A stretch of 19,525 nucleotides of DNA, taken from Metaruminococcus_A sp003150405 (GTDB lineage Bacteria; Bacillota; Clostridia; Oscillospirales; Ruminococcaceae). Of this stretch, positions 8,019-15,321 are shown in pieces. The notes under the pieces are model-generated. The model did no database searches and was not told where the DNA came from. It saw only the letters and a program-made list of their open reading frames with translations. Both the position numbers and the translations under genes were made by a program. The stretch is from contig CABUBB010000030.1 of the NCBI GenBank assembly GCA_902489745.1, forward strand, positions 1 through 19,525, written 5' to 3'. Numbering within the stretch: position 1 is the first letter of the stretch; each line of letters begins with the position of its first letter.

Positions 8019-8790
8019 GATTCAAAAGGCTTTTGACGGACACAAAGCGTTTCTTGCATTTGTAACAGCGGGGGATCCGTCCTTGGAAAAGACGGAAGAA
8101 TATATCCTTGCAATGGAACAGGCGGGTGCAGATTTGATCGAGCTTGGCATCCCATTTTCTGATCCAACTGCAGAGGGCCCGGTTATACAGGACGCCAATA
8201 TCCGTGCGCTGAAACACGGCGCCACGGTGGAGGGCGTTTTTGAAATGGTGGAATCCCTGCGAAAAAAATCAAGCATACCATTGGTTTTTCTTACCTATTT
8301 AAATCCCGTATTCCATTATGGCTATGAGGCGTTTTTTACCCGCTGCGAAGCGGTCGGAGTGGATGGAATTATCATTCCTGACCTTCCGTACGAAGAAAAG
8401 GGTGAAGTGGCGGATATAGCGGCGGTTCATGGTGTGGATCTCATCCCACTCATTGCGCCAACCTCGGAGCAGCGCATTCAAATGATTGCCAAAGAGGCAA
8501 AAGGATTTATTTATGTTGTCTCCTCAATGGGCGTGACCGGCGTGCGGGAAGAAATTAAAACCGATCTCGCCAGCATTGTAGCCGCCATCCGGCAGGTGAC
8601 CAATATTCCAACGGCGATTGGATTTGGCATTAGTACGCCAGCGCAGGCGGAACAGATGGCGGCCACCAGCGACGGCGCGATTGTAGGCAGCGCGATTGTG
8701 AAGATCATAGCTGAGTACGGTGAGAAAGCCGCCGCTCCACTTGCCGATTACGTGCGGAGTATGAAAGCGGCTGTTTTACAGGCGGATTGA
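8011..8790 (+). CDS. trpA: Tryptophan synthase alpha subunit
   Basis: This 259-residue TIM barrel cleaves indole-3-glycerol phosphate and channels indole to TrpB. Start ATG 8011 gives MSKIQKAF and is preceded by AGAGGGG (about 7995-8001). It overlaps the trpB end by 8 bp. The catalytic Glu44 lies in LIELGIPFSDP. The position equivalent to Salmonella Asp60 is Glu55 (SDPTAEGP) instead of Asp, a conservative change at a catalytic residue. The phosphate-binding GFGIS and the later GAIVGSAIVK segments are intact. It is the last gene of the operon. No strong terminator follows; a 7-bp hairpin without a T run is at 8843-8860. Confidence 0.97.
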   Translation: MSKIQKAFDGHKAFLAFVTAGDPSLEKTEEYILAMEQAGADLIELGIPFSDPTAEGPVIQDANIRALKHGATVEGVFEMVESLRKKSSIPLVFLTYLNPVFHYGYEAFFTRCEAVGVDGIIIPDLPYEEKGEVADIAAVHGVDLIPLIAPTSEQRIQMIAKEAKGFIYVVSSMGVTGVREEIKTDLASIVAAIRQVTNIPTAIGFGISTPAQAEQMAATSDGAIVGSAIVKIIAEYGEKAAAPLADYVRSMKAAVLQAD

Positions 8791-8842
8791 CAGGTGGCTC
8801 CGAAGTAAAAATGGTTGAATGGCAATTTTAACCAAATGCCGG

Positions 8843-8860
8843 CTACACCAAACGGTGTAG
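8843..8860 (+). other. Short perfect hairpin downstream of trpA
   Basis: CTACACC (8843-8849) and GGTGTAG (8854-8860) form a 7-bp stem with a 4-nt AAAC loop, 52 bp after the trpA stop. No T tract follows, so this is not a classic terminator. It may stabilise the trp mRNA 3' end or have no role. Confidence 0.4.
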
Positions 8861-8986
8861 AAGATGCTGGGGATATTTTGGCAAAGTGGGGCCTCTGATT
8901 TTCTCAAAAGTTTTCCGTCGGTTTGATATTGGAATAGTACATTAAAATAGATGTTTTATAAAAACGTTTTGACAGGAGGCATACAA

Positions 8987-9742
8987 TTGGGAAAGGCGAA
9001 TCAGTTTACGGGGAAAGCGTCCGCGTATGAAAAGCACCGCCCGAATTATCCGCAAGCATGTATTGATTTCATTATTTCGGCTGCCGGGCTGAAACGGGGG
9101 AATGTGGTTGCGGATATTGGCGCTGGAACCGGAATTTTCTCAAGACAGCTTTCGGAAAGCGGTTTACAGGTTATGGCGGTAGAACCGAATGCGGATATGC
9201 GGGCGCAGGCTGAAAAAATGCTTGCAGACTATTCGAATACCGTGGTTTTGCCCGGCTCTGCGGAAGAGACGGGAATCGCGGCAGGGTCGGTCAGGCTTGT
9301 CATAGCGGCGCAGGCATTTCATTGGTTTGACGCGGCGAAGTTTCGGGCAGAATGCAAGAGAATTCTGGTTCCCGGCGGCAGAGTGGCGTTGATCTGGAAC
9401 AGCCGTGATCTTGAAAGCCCGCTGGTTCAGGAAACAGCGGGGATATGCAGACGGTTTTGCCCAAATTTCAATGGGTTCAGTGGTGGGATTGAGGAAAGGC
9501 TGGAGGTTCTGCACCAGTTTTTTGATAAGGGGATATTCGAATATCAGGTTTTTGAAAATCCCGTGATATATGACTGTCAGGGTCTGATAGGGCGGTATCT
9601 GTCCTCTTCTTTTGCGCCAAAACTGGGCGATGTTCATTACCTGGATTATATTGCCGCATTTGGTGCGCTGTTTGACCGGTACAGCGTTCAGGGCCGCCTT
9701 TGCTTCCCTTATAAAACCCGATGTTATCTTGGCAGCGTTTAA
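8987..9742 (+). CDS. Class I SAM-dependent methyltransferase
   Basis: The protein has 251 residues from a TTG start at 8987. AGGAGG (8974-8979) stands 7 bp before that TTG, while an in-frame ATG at 8951 has no such site. SAM-binding motif I is ADIGAGTG (about residues 42-49), followed by the acidic motif AVEPN. The FHWFD and LVPGGRVALIWNSRD segments are typical of the small-molecule methyltransferase group with a Methyltransf_11/25-type core. The C-terminus (PYKTRCYLGSV) looks complete. The substrate is unknown. It is bounded by the end of the trp operon and by a strong terminator, so it is probably monocistronic. Confidence 0.9.
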   Translation: MGKANQFTGKASAYEKHRPNYPQACIDFIISAAGLKRGNVVADIGAGTGIFSRQLSESGLQVMAVEPNADMRAQAEKMLADYSNTVVLPGSAEETGIAAGSVRLVIAAQAFHWFDAAKFRAECKRILVPGGRVALIWNSRDLESPLVQETAGICRRFCPNFNGFSGGIEERLEVLHQFFDKGIFEYQVFENPVIYDCQGLIGRYLSSSFAPKLGDVHYLDYIAAFGALFDRYSVQGRLCFPYKTRCYLGSV

Positions 9743-9760
9743 AAGTCAATCAGCCAACCA

Positions 9761-9806
9761 AAACAAGCGCTGGAAAACCTTAAGGTTTTCCAGCGCTTGT
9801 TTTTTT
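9761..9806 (+). terminator. Very strong palindromic terminator after the methyltransferase gene
   Basis: A perfect 21-bp inverted repeat (9761-9781 with 9782-9802, practical loop TTAA) is followed by a T run (9800-9806). The 5' arm begins with AAA, which gives a short T run on the other strand, so weak bidirectional activity is possible. Confidence 0.93.
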
Positions 9807-10139
9807 GCGTTGTTTTCAAGTGGGGATAAGAACCGGTGAAGGGCGGCTTGCATCAGACAGAAAGAGTATGGCACAGACAGCAATAGTTGTACAATTTGAA
9901 ACATGAACTGCTATAAAATATTGACCTTTACCGTTCGGCATGAGAAAATAGACCATCAAAAGGAAATATAGAAATTGTGAATGAGACATCCGATAAGTCC
10001 AATAGGTGTATATGGCAGGATGACGCTGTCTTTAAACCAAGAAATCAGTTTTGTTTTTCGTATTTTATACCTGCTTTTGTTCTGAAATACGTTGGAAAGG
10101 GATATAGTGTAACAGAACGATGGAAAGAGGGGCTCAAAC
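9807..10139 (+). other. Gene-poor intergenic stretch
   Basis: I see no convincing gene in these 333 bases. Short open frames exist on both strands but have no ribosome binding site or recognisable motif. The only promoter-like match is TTGACC (9921-9926) with GAAAAT (9944-9949) at 17 bp, and a TATAGT at 10103-10108 lacks a matching -35. The promoter of the ferritin-like gene is presumably here, possibly for an alternative sigma factor. Confidence 0.5.
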
Positions 10140-10676
10140 ATGGCCAATACCGGAAACAGACCAAAGCCGCAGGGACAGCATCCGCTATATGAAGTGCCGC
10201 TTCCATATCCCAAAGTATTCACTGGAAGTATGAATCCGGCTTATGGGCGTGCAATGCTGAGCAACGTCGGTGGAATCAATTCAGAGATGAGTGCTGTCAG
10301 TCTGTATTTGTATAATCACTTTGTCACGCCGCAATATCTGGAAATTTCTGAGGCATTTCGTAAAATTGCCGAGACAGAGATGCGTCACCTGGAAATCTTT
10401 GGGACACTTGCCTACCAGCTTGGACAGGATCCGCGTCTTTGGAACAATCGGTGTGGGCAGCGAACTTACTGGACGCCGGGGTATCACCGGTATCCGGTGC
10501 AGCTTTCGCGTATGTTGGGGTATGCGCTGGAAAGCGAACGGGCGGCTATTCAAAAATATCAGCGTCAGACCGAAATGATTCGGGATGAAAACATTCAGGA
10601 AAATCTCTGTCGCATAATTCTGGACGAAGAAGCACACGTTAAATTCTTGAGTTATTTGAAGGAAAAATACGCCTAA
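10140..10676 (+). CDS. Ferritin-like di-metal four-helix protein (rubrerythrin/CotJC/Mn-catalase-like)
   Basis: The protein has 178 residues and starts at an ATG 7 bp after AGAGGGG (10126-10132). A proline-rich N-terminus (PLYEVPLPYP) precedes a four-helix bundle. The carboxylate and His ligands follow the ferritin-like pattern: Glu49 in SEMSAVS, Glu80 and His83 in ETEMRHLE, Glu133 in ESERAAIQKY, and Glu163 and His166 in DEEAHVKF. Two E-x-x-H motifs indicate a di-iron or di-manganese site. The N-terminal region resembles CotJC and manganese-catalase-like proteins of sporeforming Clostridia, so oxidative-stress or spore-coat roles are possible. It has no rubredoxin domain. It stands alone between a gene-poor stretch and a strong terminator. 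Confidence 0.8.
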   Translation: MANTGNRPKPQGQHPLYEVPLPYPKVFTGSMNPAYGRAMLSNVGGINSEMSAVSLYLYNHFVTPQYLEISEAFRKIAETEMRHLEIFGTLAYQLGQDPRLWNNRCGQRTYWTPGYHRYPVQLSRMLGYALESERAAIQKYQRQTEMIRDENIQENLCRIILDEEAHVKFLSYLKEKYA

Positions 10677-10683
10677 CCGCTGA

Positions 10684-10719
10684 GGCGCCCTGTGAATGGA
10701 GCATGGGCGTCTTTTTTTT
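10684..10719 (+). terminator. Terminator after the ferritin-like gene
   Basis: A 7-bp stem (10684-10690 with 10705-10711, one G-U pair) closes a 14-nt loop and is followed by eight T residues (10712-10719), starting 8 bp after the stop codon. Confidence 0.88.
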
Positions 10720-10741
10720 GCGGATTTGGTAACAAAACCTC

Positions 10742-10770
10742 TTTATCATTTAAAAAAATTATGTTATAAT
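10742..10770 (+). promoter_or_regulatory. Extended -10 promoter upstream of the BTAD regulator
   Basis: A perfect TATAAT (10765-10770) carries the TG of an extended -10 (10762-10763). The weak -35 TTTATC (10742-10747) is 17 bp upstream. The leader to the ATG at 10894 would be about 115 nt. This may drive the whole regulator and pilus-like cluster, since no other promoter is evident before 17533. Confidence 0.7.
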
Positions 10771-10893
10771 GGCATTGAATTTTTATAAAATGGAAATCAA
10801 AAGAGTTGATATATAGTTCGCAAGGTTGATAAAACCAATGAATTACAGCAAAAAATTTATGATGTTGAACGGCAATGGAAGAGAGGCTTTCGT

Positions 10894-12099
10894 ATGAGCA
10901 GCATTGCGAATGAAAAATTAATGATCAAAATGTTCGGCGAGTTCAGTATCCGCCGCGGGGATATTGTGGTTTCCAACGATCAAAGCCGCACCAAAAAGGT
11001 TTGGATGCTTTTGGAATACCTTGTGGCAAACCGGCACACCGAAATTTCGCAGGAAAAATTGATTGAGCTTTTGTGGGATGATGAGGACTGTGACGCGCCG
11101 CTCAATGCGCTTAAAAATTTAATCTACCGCTGCCGTAAAACCCTGAGTGTTCTTGACCCGGAAGGAAAGGTTGACTTCATTAAGTTTGAACGCAATACGT
11201 ATGCGTGGAACAACCAGCTTCCGCTTGAAATTGACATTGAAGAGTTTGATGATTGTTATAAGACGGCTATGCGCTCGAATTGCAGTGTCGAAAAACGTGT
11301 GGACTGCTTTTTACGGGCAATTTCCCTTTACCAGGGAGAGTTTTTGCCCAAGTCTTCTTATTCAAGTTGGGTTGTCAGCAAAAATGCTTACTACGCCAGC
11401 CTGTATAACGAATGTATTCTGCGTGTGGCACCCTACCTTTCAAAAGACGGCGATTATGACCAGATTATTCGAATTTGCGAGCAGGCCGTTTCGCTGTATC
11501 CCTTTGAAGAACAGGTGCACAAATTGTTGCTGACGGCTTACCTTAAACAGAAGCAGCCGGGCAAGGCGCTGCGCCATTACCAGCACATTGTGGATTTGTT
11601 TTACCGTGAGCTCAATGTCGACCTGACCGAATCCTTTCAGGATTTGTATACGGAGATTTCTTCCGGCGTCAATCGAATTGAGCACGATTTAAATATCATC
11701 AAACAGGATTTGCAGGAGGAAGAAGAGCGGGGAGGAGCGTTCCTTTGCAACTACGATGTATTTAAGAGTCTGTACCGTATTCAGGCACGCTCTATGATGC
11801 GGACTGGCCAGTCGGTTTATGTTGCACTTTTTACGTTGAACAATCGTTTGGGTGACGTGCCGCTGGAAAAAATTTTGGAAAGTGCTATGCCGCTTTTGCA
11901 GGAGTGTGTGGTGCAGAGCCTGCGCAAGGGCGATATTGTTTCCAAGTACAGCTCGGCGCAGTATGTGGTTATACTTCCGTTGACCAATTATGAAAATGGC
12001 GAAAAGGTTTTAAAGCGGATTGCCAACCGTTTTAAAATGTGTTACCGCGGCAAAGAAATTGTTTTAAGTACGAGGCTGAAAGCAATCGAACCGGTTTAA
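10894..12099 (+). CDS. BTAD (SARP-like) transcriptional regulator with degenerate GGDEF-like C-terminus
   Basis: The protein has 401 residues. Residues 8 to about 105 look like an OmpR/PhoB-type winged helix (KMFGEFSIRRGD, then KKVWMLLEYLVANR and LIYRCRKTL). Residues about 110-260 form a bacterial transcriptional activation domain, with helical repeats including YPFEEQVHKLLLTAYLKQ and QPGKALRHYQHIVDLFYREL. Residues about 285-401 look like a GGDEF/cyclase fold: LRKGDIVSKY is followed by SSAQY (353-357) where an active enzyme would have GGDEF, so diguanylate cyclase activity is not expected. GAGAGG (10881-10886) lies 7 bp before the ATG. The next gene starts 23 bp downstream, so the regulator probably heads or controls the pilus-like cluster. 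The effector and DNA site are unknown. Confidence 0.85.
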   Translation: MSSIANEKLMIKMFGEFSIRRGDIVVSNDQSRTKKVWMLLEYLVANRHTEISQEKLIELLWDDEDCDAPLNALKNLIYRCRKTLSVLDPEGKVDFIKFERNTYAWNNQLPLEIDIEEFDDCYKTAMRSNCSVEKRVDCFLRAISLYQGEFLPKSSYSSWVVSKNAYYASLYNECILRVAPYLSKDGDYDQIIRICEQAVSLYPFEEQVHKLLLTAYLKQKQPGKALRHYQHIVDLFYRELNVDLTESFQDLYTEISSGVNRIEHDLNIIKQDLQEEEERGGAFLCNYDVFKSLYRIQARSMMRTGQSVYVALFTLNNRLGDVPLEKILESAMPLLQECVVQSLRKGDIVSKYSSAQYVVILPLTNYENGEKVLKRIANRFKMCYRGKEIVLSTRLKAIEPV

Positions 12100-12122
12100 T
12101 GGGATTCTAAGGGGGGAGTATC

Positions 12123-13313
12123 ATGTGGAAGAGGCGTTTGACCGCAGCGGCCGTTGCATTTGTGCTGCTCATGATGGCGGCATGCAATCAAAACGGTATA
12201 TCTTCCTCTGACACATCTTCTTCCTCTTCTAGTTCATCGTCTGATTCTAGTTCGGATTCTTCTGAAGATTCGGAAGCGGAGTCGGAATCGAATTCTGATT
12301 CCGAAGAGGATCCGGATTCGGATTCCTCAGAAACCGAAGAAGAATCAAACGGCAGTGCTCCTTCCAGCAATTCAACCGGAGAGCAGCCTTCCGGCAGTGG
12401 CGGAATAGGCGGCGGACAAGCAAGCCAGGGCGGGCAGGTGCAGCAGCCTTCATCTTCGGCAGGCGGAGGTGGTGAGAGTGCAGACCCCGGCTTTTCATGG
12501 GATCCCGGCGGAAACTACACCGGCGGTATCAGCATTCGTACAGCTTCAGCACCGGGAACACAGGTGGCGTCGGGAGCGGATGGGTCTGCTATTGATTACA
12601 GCAATACGGCGCAGGGATATGTCATGGTTAAAAAGGCCAGTGATACCAAAACAAAGGTCCGGGTGCAGGGCCCGAACGGCGGCACCTACCAGCGCTATAT
12701 TCTTCCCTCGGCGGGAACTTACTACCCCATCCCGCTGCAAATGGGAAACGGCAATTACACGGTAACCATTTACGTCAATACAAGCGGCGATAAATATGCC
12801 GCGGCATGCACAGTGTCCTTCAGTGCGTCGCCTGGAACCAATTGTTACCTTTACCCCAACATTTATGCGAACTACAATTCAGGTTCTGCAGCAGTTCGGA
12901 AATCCTTTGGGCTCTGTATGAATGCCAGCAATGATTTGGATAAGGTAAAATCCATATACAATTACATCATCACCCATGTGTCTTACGATTATCCCAAGGC
13001 ATCTAGCGTGACCTCGTCCTATGTGCCGAATCCGGATTCAACGCTGGCTTCCGGCAGGGGAATCTGTTTTGATTATGCCGCCTTGATGGCAACCATGTGC
13101 CGCGCACAGGGGATTCCCACCAAGGTTGTAATGGGTACGACAAAGGGCGCCGCCCATGCGTGGAATGAAGTTTACATTCAAAATGTTGGCTGGATTGCGG
13201 TGGGAATTCCGTCAAACGGCGGATGGAAACGGCTGGATGCAACCTTTGGTACCGTCAACGGTGCAAGCTATACCGAAAACAGCGGTAATTACGTGACACA
13301 GCAATATTATTAA
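12123..13313 (+). CDS. Lipoprotein with Ser/Asp/Glu-rich linker and transglutaminase-like domain
   Basis: The protein has 396 residues. A signal peptide (residues 1-20, MWKRR then a hydrophobic core) ends in a lipobox-like MMAAC, with Cys21 as the lipidation site. Residues about 25-130 are low-complexity, first Ser/Asp/Glu-rich and then Gly/Gln/Ser-rich, and probably span the cell wall. A beta-rich middle segment follows (about 150-245). The C-terminal domain shows the transglutaminase-like triad: Cys315 in GRGICFDYA, His345 in AHAWNEVY and Asp372 in RLDATFG. Such domains act as surface proteases or cross-linking enzymes. The start ATG follows a long AAGGGGGG site. It sits between the regulator and pilC-like gene, suggesting an accessory surface role in the same system. 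Confidence 0.88.
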   Translation: MWKRRLTAAAVAFVLLMMAACNQNGISSSDTSSSSSSSSSDSSSDSSEDSEAESESNSDSEEDPDSDSSETEEESNGSAPSSNSTGEQPSGSGGIGGGQASQGGQVQQPSSSAGGGGESADPGFSWDPGGNYTGGISIRTASAPGTQVASGADGSAIDYSNTAQGYVMVKKASDTKTKVRVQGPNGGTYQRYILPSAGTYYPIPLQMGNGNYTVTIYVNTSGDKYAAACTVSFSASPGTNCYLYPNIYANYNSGSAAVRKSFGLCMNASNDLDKVKSIYNYIITHVSYDYPKASSVTSSYVPNPDSTLASGRGICFDYAALMATMCRAQGIPTKVVMGTTKGAAHAWNEVYIQNVGWIAVGIPSNGGWKRLDATFGTVNGASYTENSGNYVTQQYY

Positions 13314-13362
13314 GCAACCGGTTTTATATTTGAAATGGACAGAATCAGGAGGAGTAGTTGCT

Positions 13363-14430
13363 ATGAACGACCGTAATAAAAACCCCAAAAAAGGAAAGCG
13401 GTTTTCTTCGGAGGATGTTTCGCTGTTCTGTTCACAGGTGGCGCTCATCCTGAAATCCGCCATCCCGCTTGCCGATGGCATTGGGGCGATTAAAGAAAGC
13501 GTCGCGGATGACGCTGCCGTTAAAATGATTGATGCTCTTGAAAAAGCGGTGATGCAGGGCATCCCGTTTTACGAGGCGCTTCGTGTGTGCGGCCGGTTCC
13601 CGGATTATATGGTCAACATGATTGAAATCGGCGAAAAGGCCGGGAAATTGGATCAGGTCATGGAATCACTTGCAAAGTATTATGACCGTGAAGACCAGCT
13701 AAAAAAGAGTATTCGGAGCGCGGTGCTGTATCCGTTTGTGCTGGTGGTTATGATGTCGGTTGTCATTGCGGTGCTGGTAATTAAGGTGCTTCCGGTTTTC
13801 AACGAAGTGTTCCGGGATTTAGGGAGCTCTATGTCCCAGACGGCGCGGGTGGTATTGGACGTCAGCGCAAATGTTGGAATTGCGGCGCTGGTCATCCTGT
13901 TGGTGTTGATCGTGCTCTTTGTGGCAGGGGTGATTGCCTCCCGCACACCGGCAGGTAGCAGGTTCTTTGGCAATCTTTTTGACCGTTTTGGTTCGAAAAA
14001 AGGACTTGCCGCCAAGGTGGCGTCGGCTCGCTTTGCATCGGTTATGGCGATGATGCTTTCCAGTGGTTACAGTGTGGACGAAGCACTTAAACTCATCCCC
14101 AATATTATTACCAATCAGACCATCAGGGACAAAGTGGCCAGATGCGGCAAACTGTTGGAAGGCGGCGCGTCTTTTACTGCGGCGATTGAAGAAGTCGGAA
14201 TTTTCCCCGGAGTTTACGGAAGAATGGTGGGCGTTGGCAACAAGACCGGCAACCTTGATACGGTGATGCAGCGGATGGCAGATCTGTATGAACAGGAGGT
14301 CGATTCCAGCATCAGCCGTATGGTGGCGGTTGTGGAACCGGTTCTGGTTGGCATCCTTTCGGTGATTATCGGTGCAATTCTGCTTGCGGTCATGCTCCCG
14401 CTTATGGGCGTTATGTCTTCGATTGGATAG
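13363..14430 (+). CDS. pilC: PilC/GspF-type inner membrane platform protein of a type IV pilus-like system
   Basis: The protein has 355 residues with two T2SF repeats. The first is around residues 18-140 (FCSQVALILKSAIPLADGI, IEIGEKAGKLDQVMESLA). The second is around 225-350 (ARFASVMAMMLSSGYSVDEAL, VGVGNKTGNLDTVMQRMA, then VVEPVLVGILSVIIGAILLA). Three membrane segments are visible near 121-145, 170-192 and 325-350, the normal topology. ATG 13363 is chosen because AGGAGG (13347-13352) precedes it by 10 bp; a TTG at 13330 in the same frame lies upstream of that site. The platform protein links the cytoplasmic ATPase to pilin assembly. Four small membrane proteins and a PilT-type ATPase follow. 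Family assignment is strong; the exact machine type is inference. Confidence 0.93.
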   Translation: MNDRNKNPKKGKRFSSEDVSLFCSQVALILKSAIPLADGIGAIKESVADDAAVKMIDALEKAVMQGIPFYEALRVCGRFPDYMVNMIEIGEKAGKLDQVMESLAKYYDREDQLKKSIRSAVLYPFVLVVMMSVVIAVLVIKVLPVFNEVFRDLGSSMSQTARVVLDVSANVGIAALVILLVLIVLFVAGVIASRTPAGSRFFGNLFDRFGSKKGLAAKVASARFASVMAMMLSSGYSVDEALKLIPNIITNQTIRDKVARCGKLLEGGASFTAAIEEVGIFPGVYGRMVGVGNKTGNLDTVMQRMADLYEQEVDSSISRMVAVVEPVLVGILSVIIGAILLAVMLPLMGVMSSIG

Positions 14431-14452
14431 TCCTGAACAGAAAGGGTGTATT

Positions 14453-14785
14453 ATGAGGCTTTATAAAAAAAACAAACAGTTTCCATATTTGGGTACAGTG
14501 TTGTCTCTGGCTTGCTTTGCGGCAATCATTGGGCTGTTTATTTTCTATATCAATAACCTATCCGACCGTTCAGGCAGCGAGAGTCGTCTGGTAACCGAAC
14601 AGGCCATTCAAAAGGCCCTGGTAAACTGCTATGCCATTGAGGGGGTATATCCCGCCTCGGTGGAGTATTTGGAAGAAAATTACGGCGTGATCATCGATCA
14701 CAGCCGGTTCAGCATCCTTTATGACACCATTGGTGGAAATGTCAAGCCTATGGTGGAATTGATCGATATTCAGGCGCAGCAATAA
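14453..14785 (+). CDS. Small single-pass membrane protein, pseudopilin-like
   Basis: The protein has 110 residues. ATG 14453 follows GAAAGGG (about 14440-14446) and lies 22 bp after the pilC-like stop. A short basic N-terminus (MRLYKKNKQFPY) precedes a membrane helix at about 12-33. The extracytoplasmic part contains CYAIEGVYPASVEYLEENYG, which resembles the region after the first helix of GspG-like (pseudo)pilins. There is no canonical Gly-Phe cleavage site with Glu at +5, so processing by a prepilin peptidase is doubtful. Position between pilC-like and minor-pilin-like genes supports a structural role. Function is inferred from context. Confidence 0.72.
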   Translation: MRLYKKNKQFPYLGTVLSLACFAAIIGLFIFYINNLSDRSGSESRLVTEQAIQKALVNCYAIEGVYPASVEYLEENYGVIIDHSRFSILYDTIGGNVKPMVELIDIQAQQ

Positions 14786-14810
14786 AATCTGCAGAAAGGG
14801 AGGCGGAGAA

Positions 14811-15287
14811 ATGCACAAAACCAATATCATCCACAAACTGGATTCGTTGTTTATTCTGCTGGTATTCGGTGTATTTGCAGTGGTTTCGCTTTTATTGGTA
14901 GCCATTGGTGCCGGTATGTATCAACGGGTAGTTGATCACATGCAGATGAACAACCAGGTGCGTTCTTCGCTTTCTTATGTGGCGGGGAAAATTCGCTCAA
15001 ATGATGTTTCCGGTGCGGTTACGCTGCAGACAGTCAATGGGTATGATGCCGTCTGCATCCGGCAGACAGGCGAAGAAGGTGTCTCCGACTATATTTATTA
15101 TTATAACGGAGAAATAAAAGAGCAGTCTCTGCTGGATGGCGTAACATTTAACCCTGAGGTAGGCGATACCATTGCCAAGGTGAATTCCTTTGAAATGGAA
15201 TACGAAAATGGGCTGTATACGTTTACAGCGGCTGACCTCAGCGGGAAAGAAACCAGTATTGCGCTTAACCCCCGCAGCGGCGGTTAA
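14811..15287 (+). CDS. Single-pass membrane protein, minor pilin-like (possibly DUF4860-like)
   Basis: The protein has 158 residues and is preceded by an extended GAAAGGGAGGCGG site ending just before the ATG. A membrane helix spans about residues 13-35. The outer part begins NNQVRSSLSYVAGKIRSND and continues with YIYYYNGEIKEQSLL. This pattern recalls PilW/GspJ-type minor pilins, where a helix is followed by a beta-rich domain. No prepilin cleavage motif is visible. It may belong to a domain-of-unknown-function family found next to pilus genes in Clostridia; I recall DUF4860 as a candidate but cannot verify it. Confidence 0.68.
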   Translation: MHKTNIIHKLDSLFILLVFGVFAVVSLLLVAIGAGMYQRVVDHMQMNNQVRSSLSYVAGKIRSNDVSGAVTLQTVNGYDAVCIRQTGEEGVSDYIYYYNGEIKEQSLLDGVTFNPEVGDTIAKVNSFEMEYENGLYTFTAADLSGKETSIALNPRSGG

Positions 15288-15321
15288 GCAGATCATAATT
15301 GAGAAAGGGTGGTGGCTGATT

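Noticed and set aside
8951..8986. An upstream ATG at 8951 as methyltransferase start
   Set aside because: A strong AGGAGG lies downstream of it and 7 bp before TTG 8987, after which the protein matches a normal N-terminus.
9956..10222. An 88-codon minus-strand frame with a hydrophobic stretch, and a 71-codon plus-strand frame at 9977-10192
   Set aside because: Both overlap the start of the ferritin-like gene and lack a ribosome binding site. The hydrophobic part could be a gene remnant, but nothing supports it.
12200..12345. Possible tandem repeat in the lipoprotein linker
   Set aside because: It is compositionally biased Ser/Asp/Glu coding without a fixed repeat unit, so it is not listed as a repeat.
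12188..12370. A minus-strand Ser/Glu-rich frame
   Set aside because: It is the antisense of the Ser/Asp/Glu-rich linker of the lipoprotein; low-complexity TCN/GAN codons keep both strands open.
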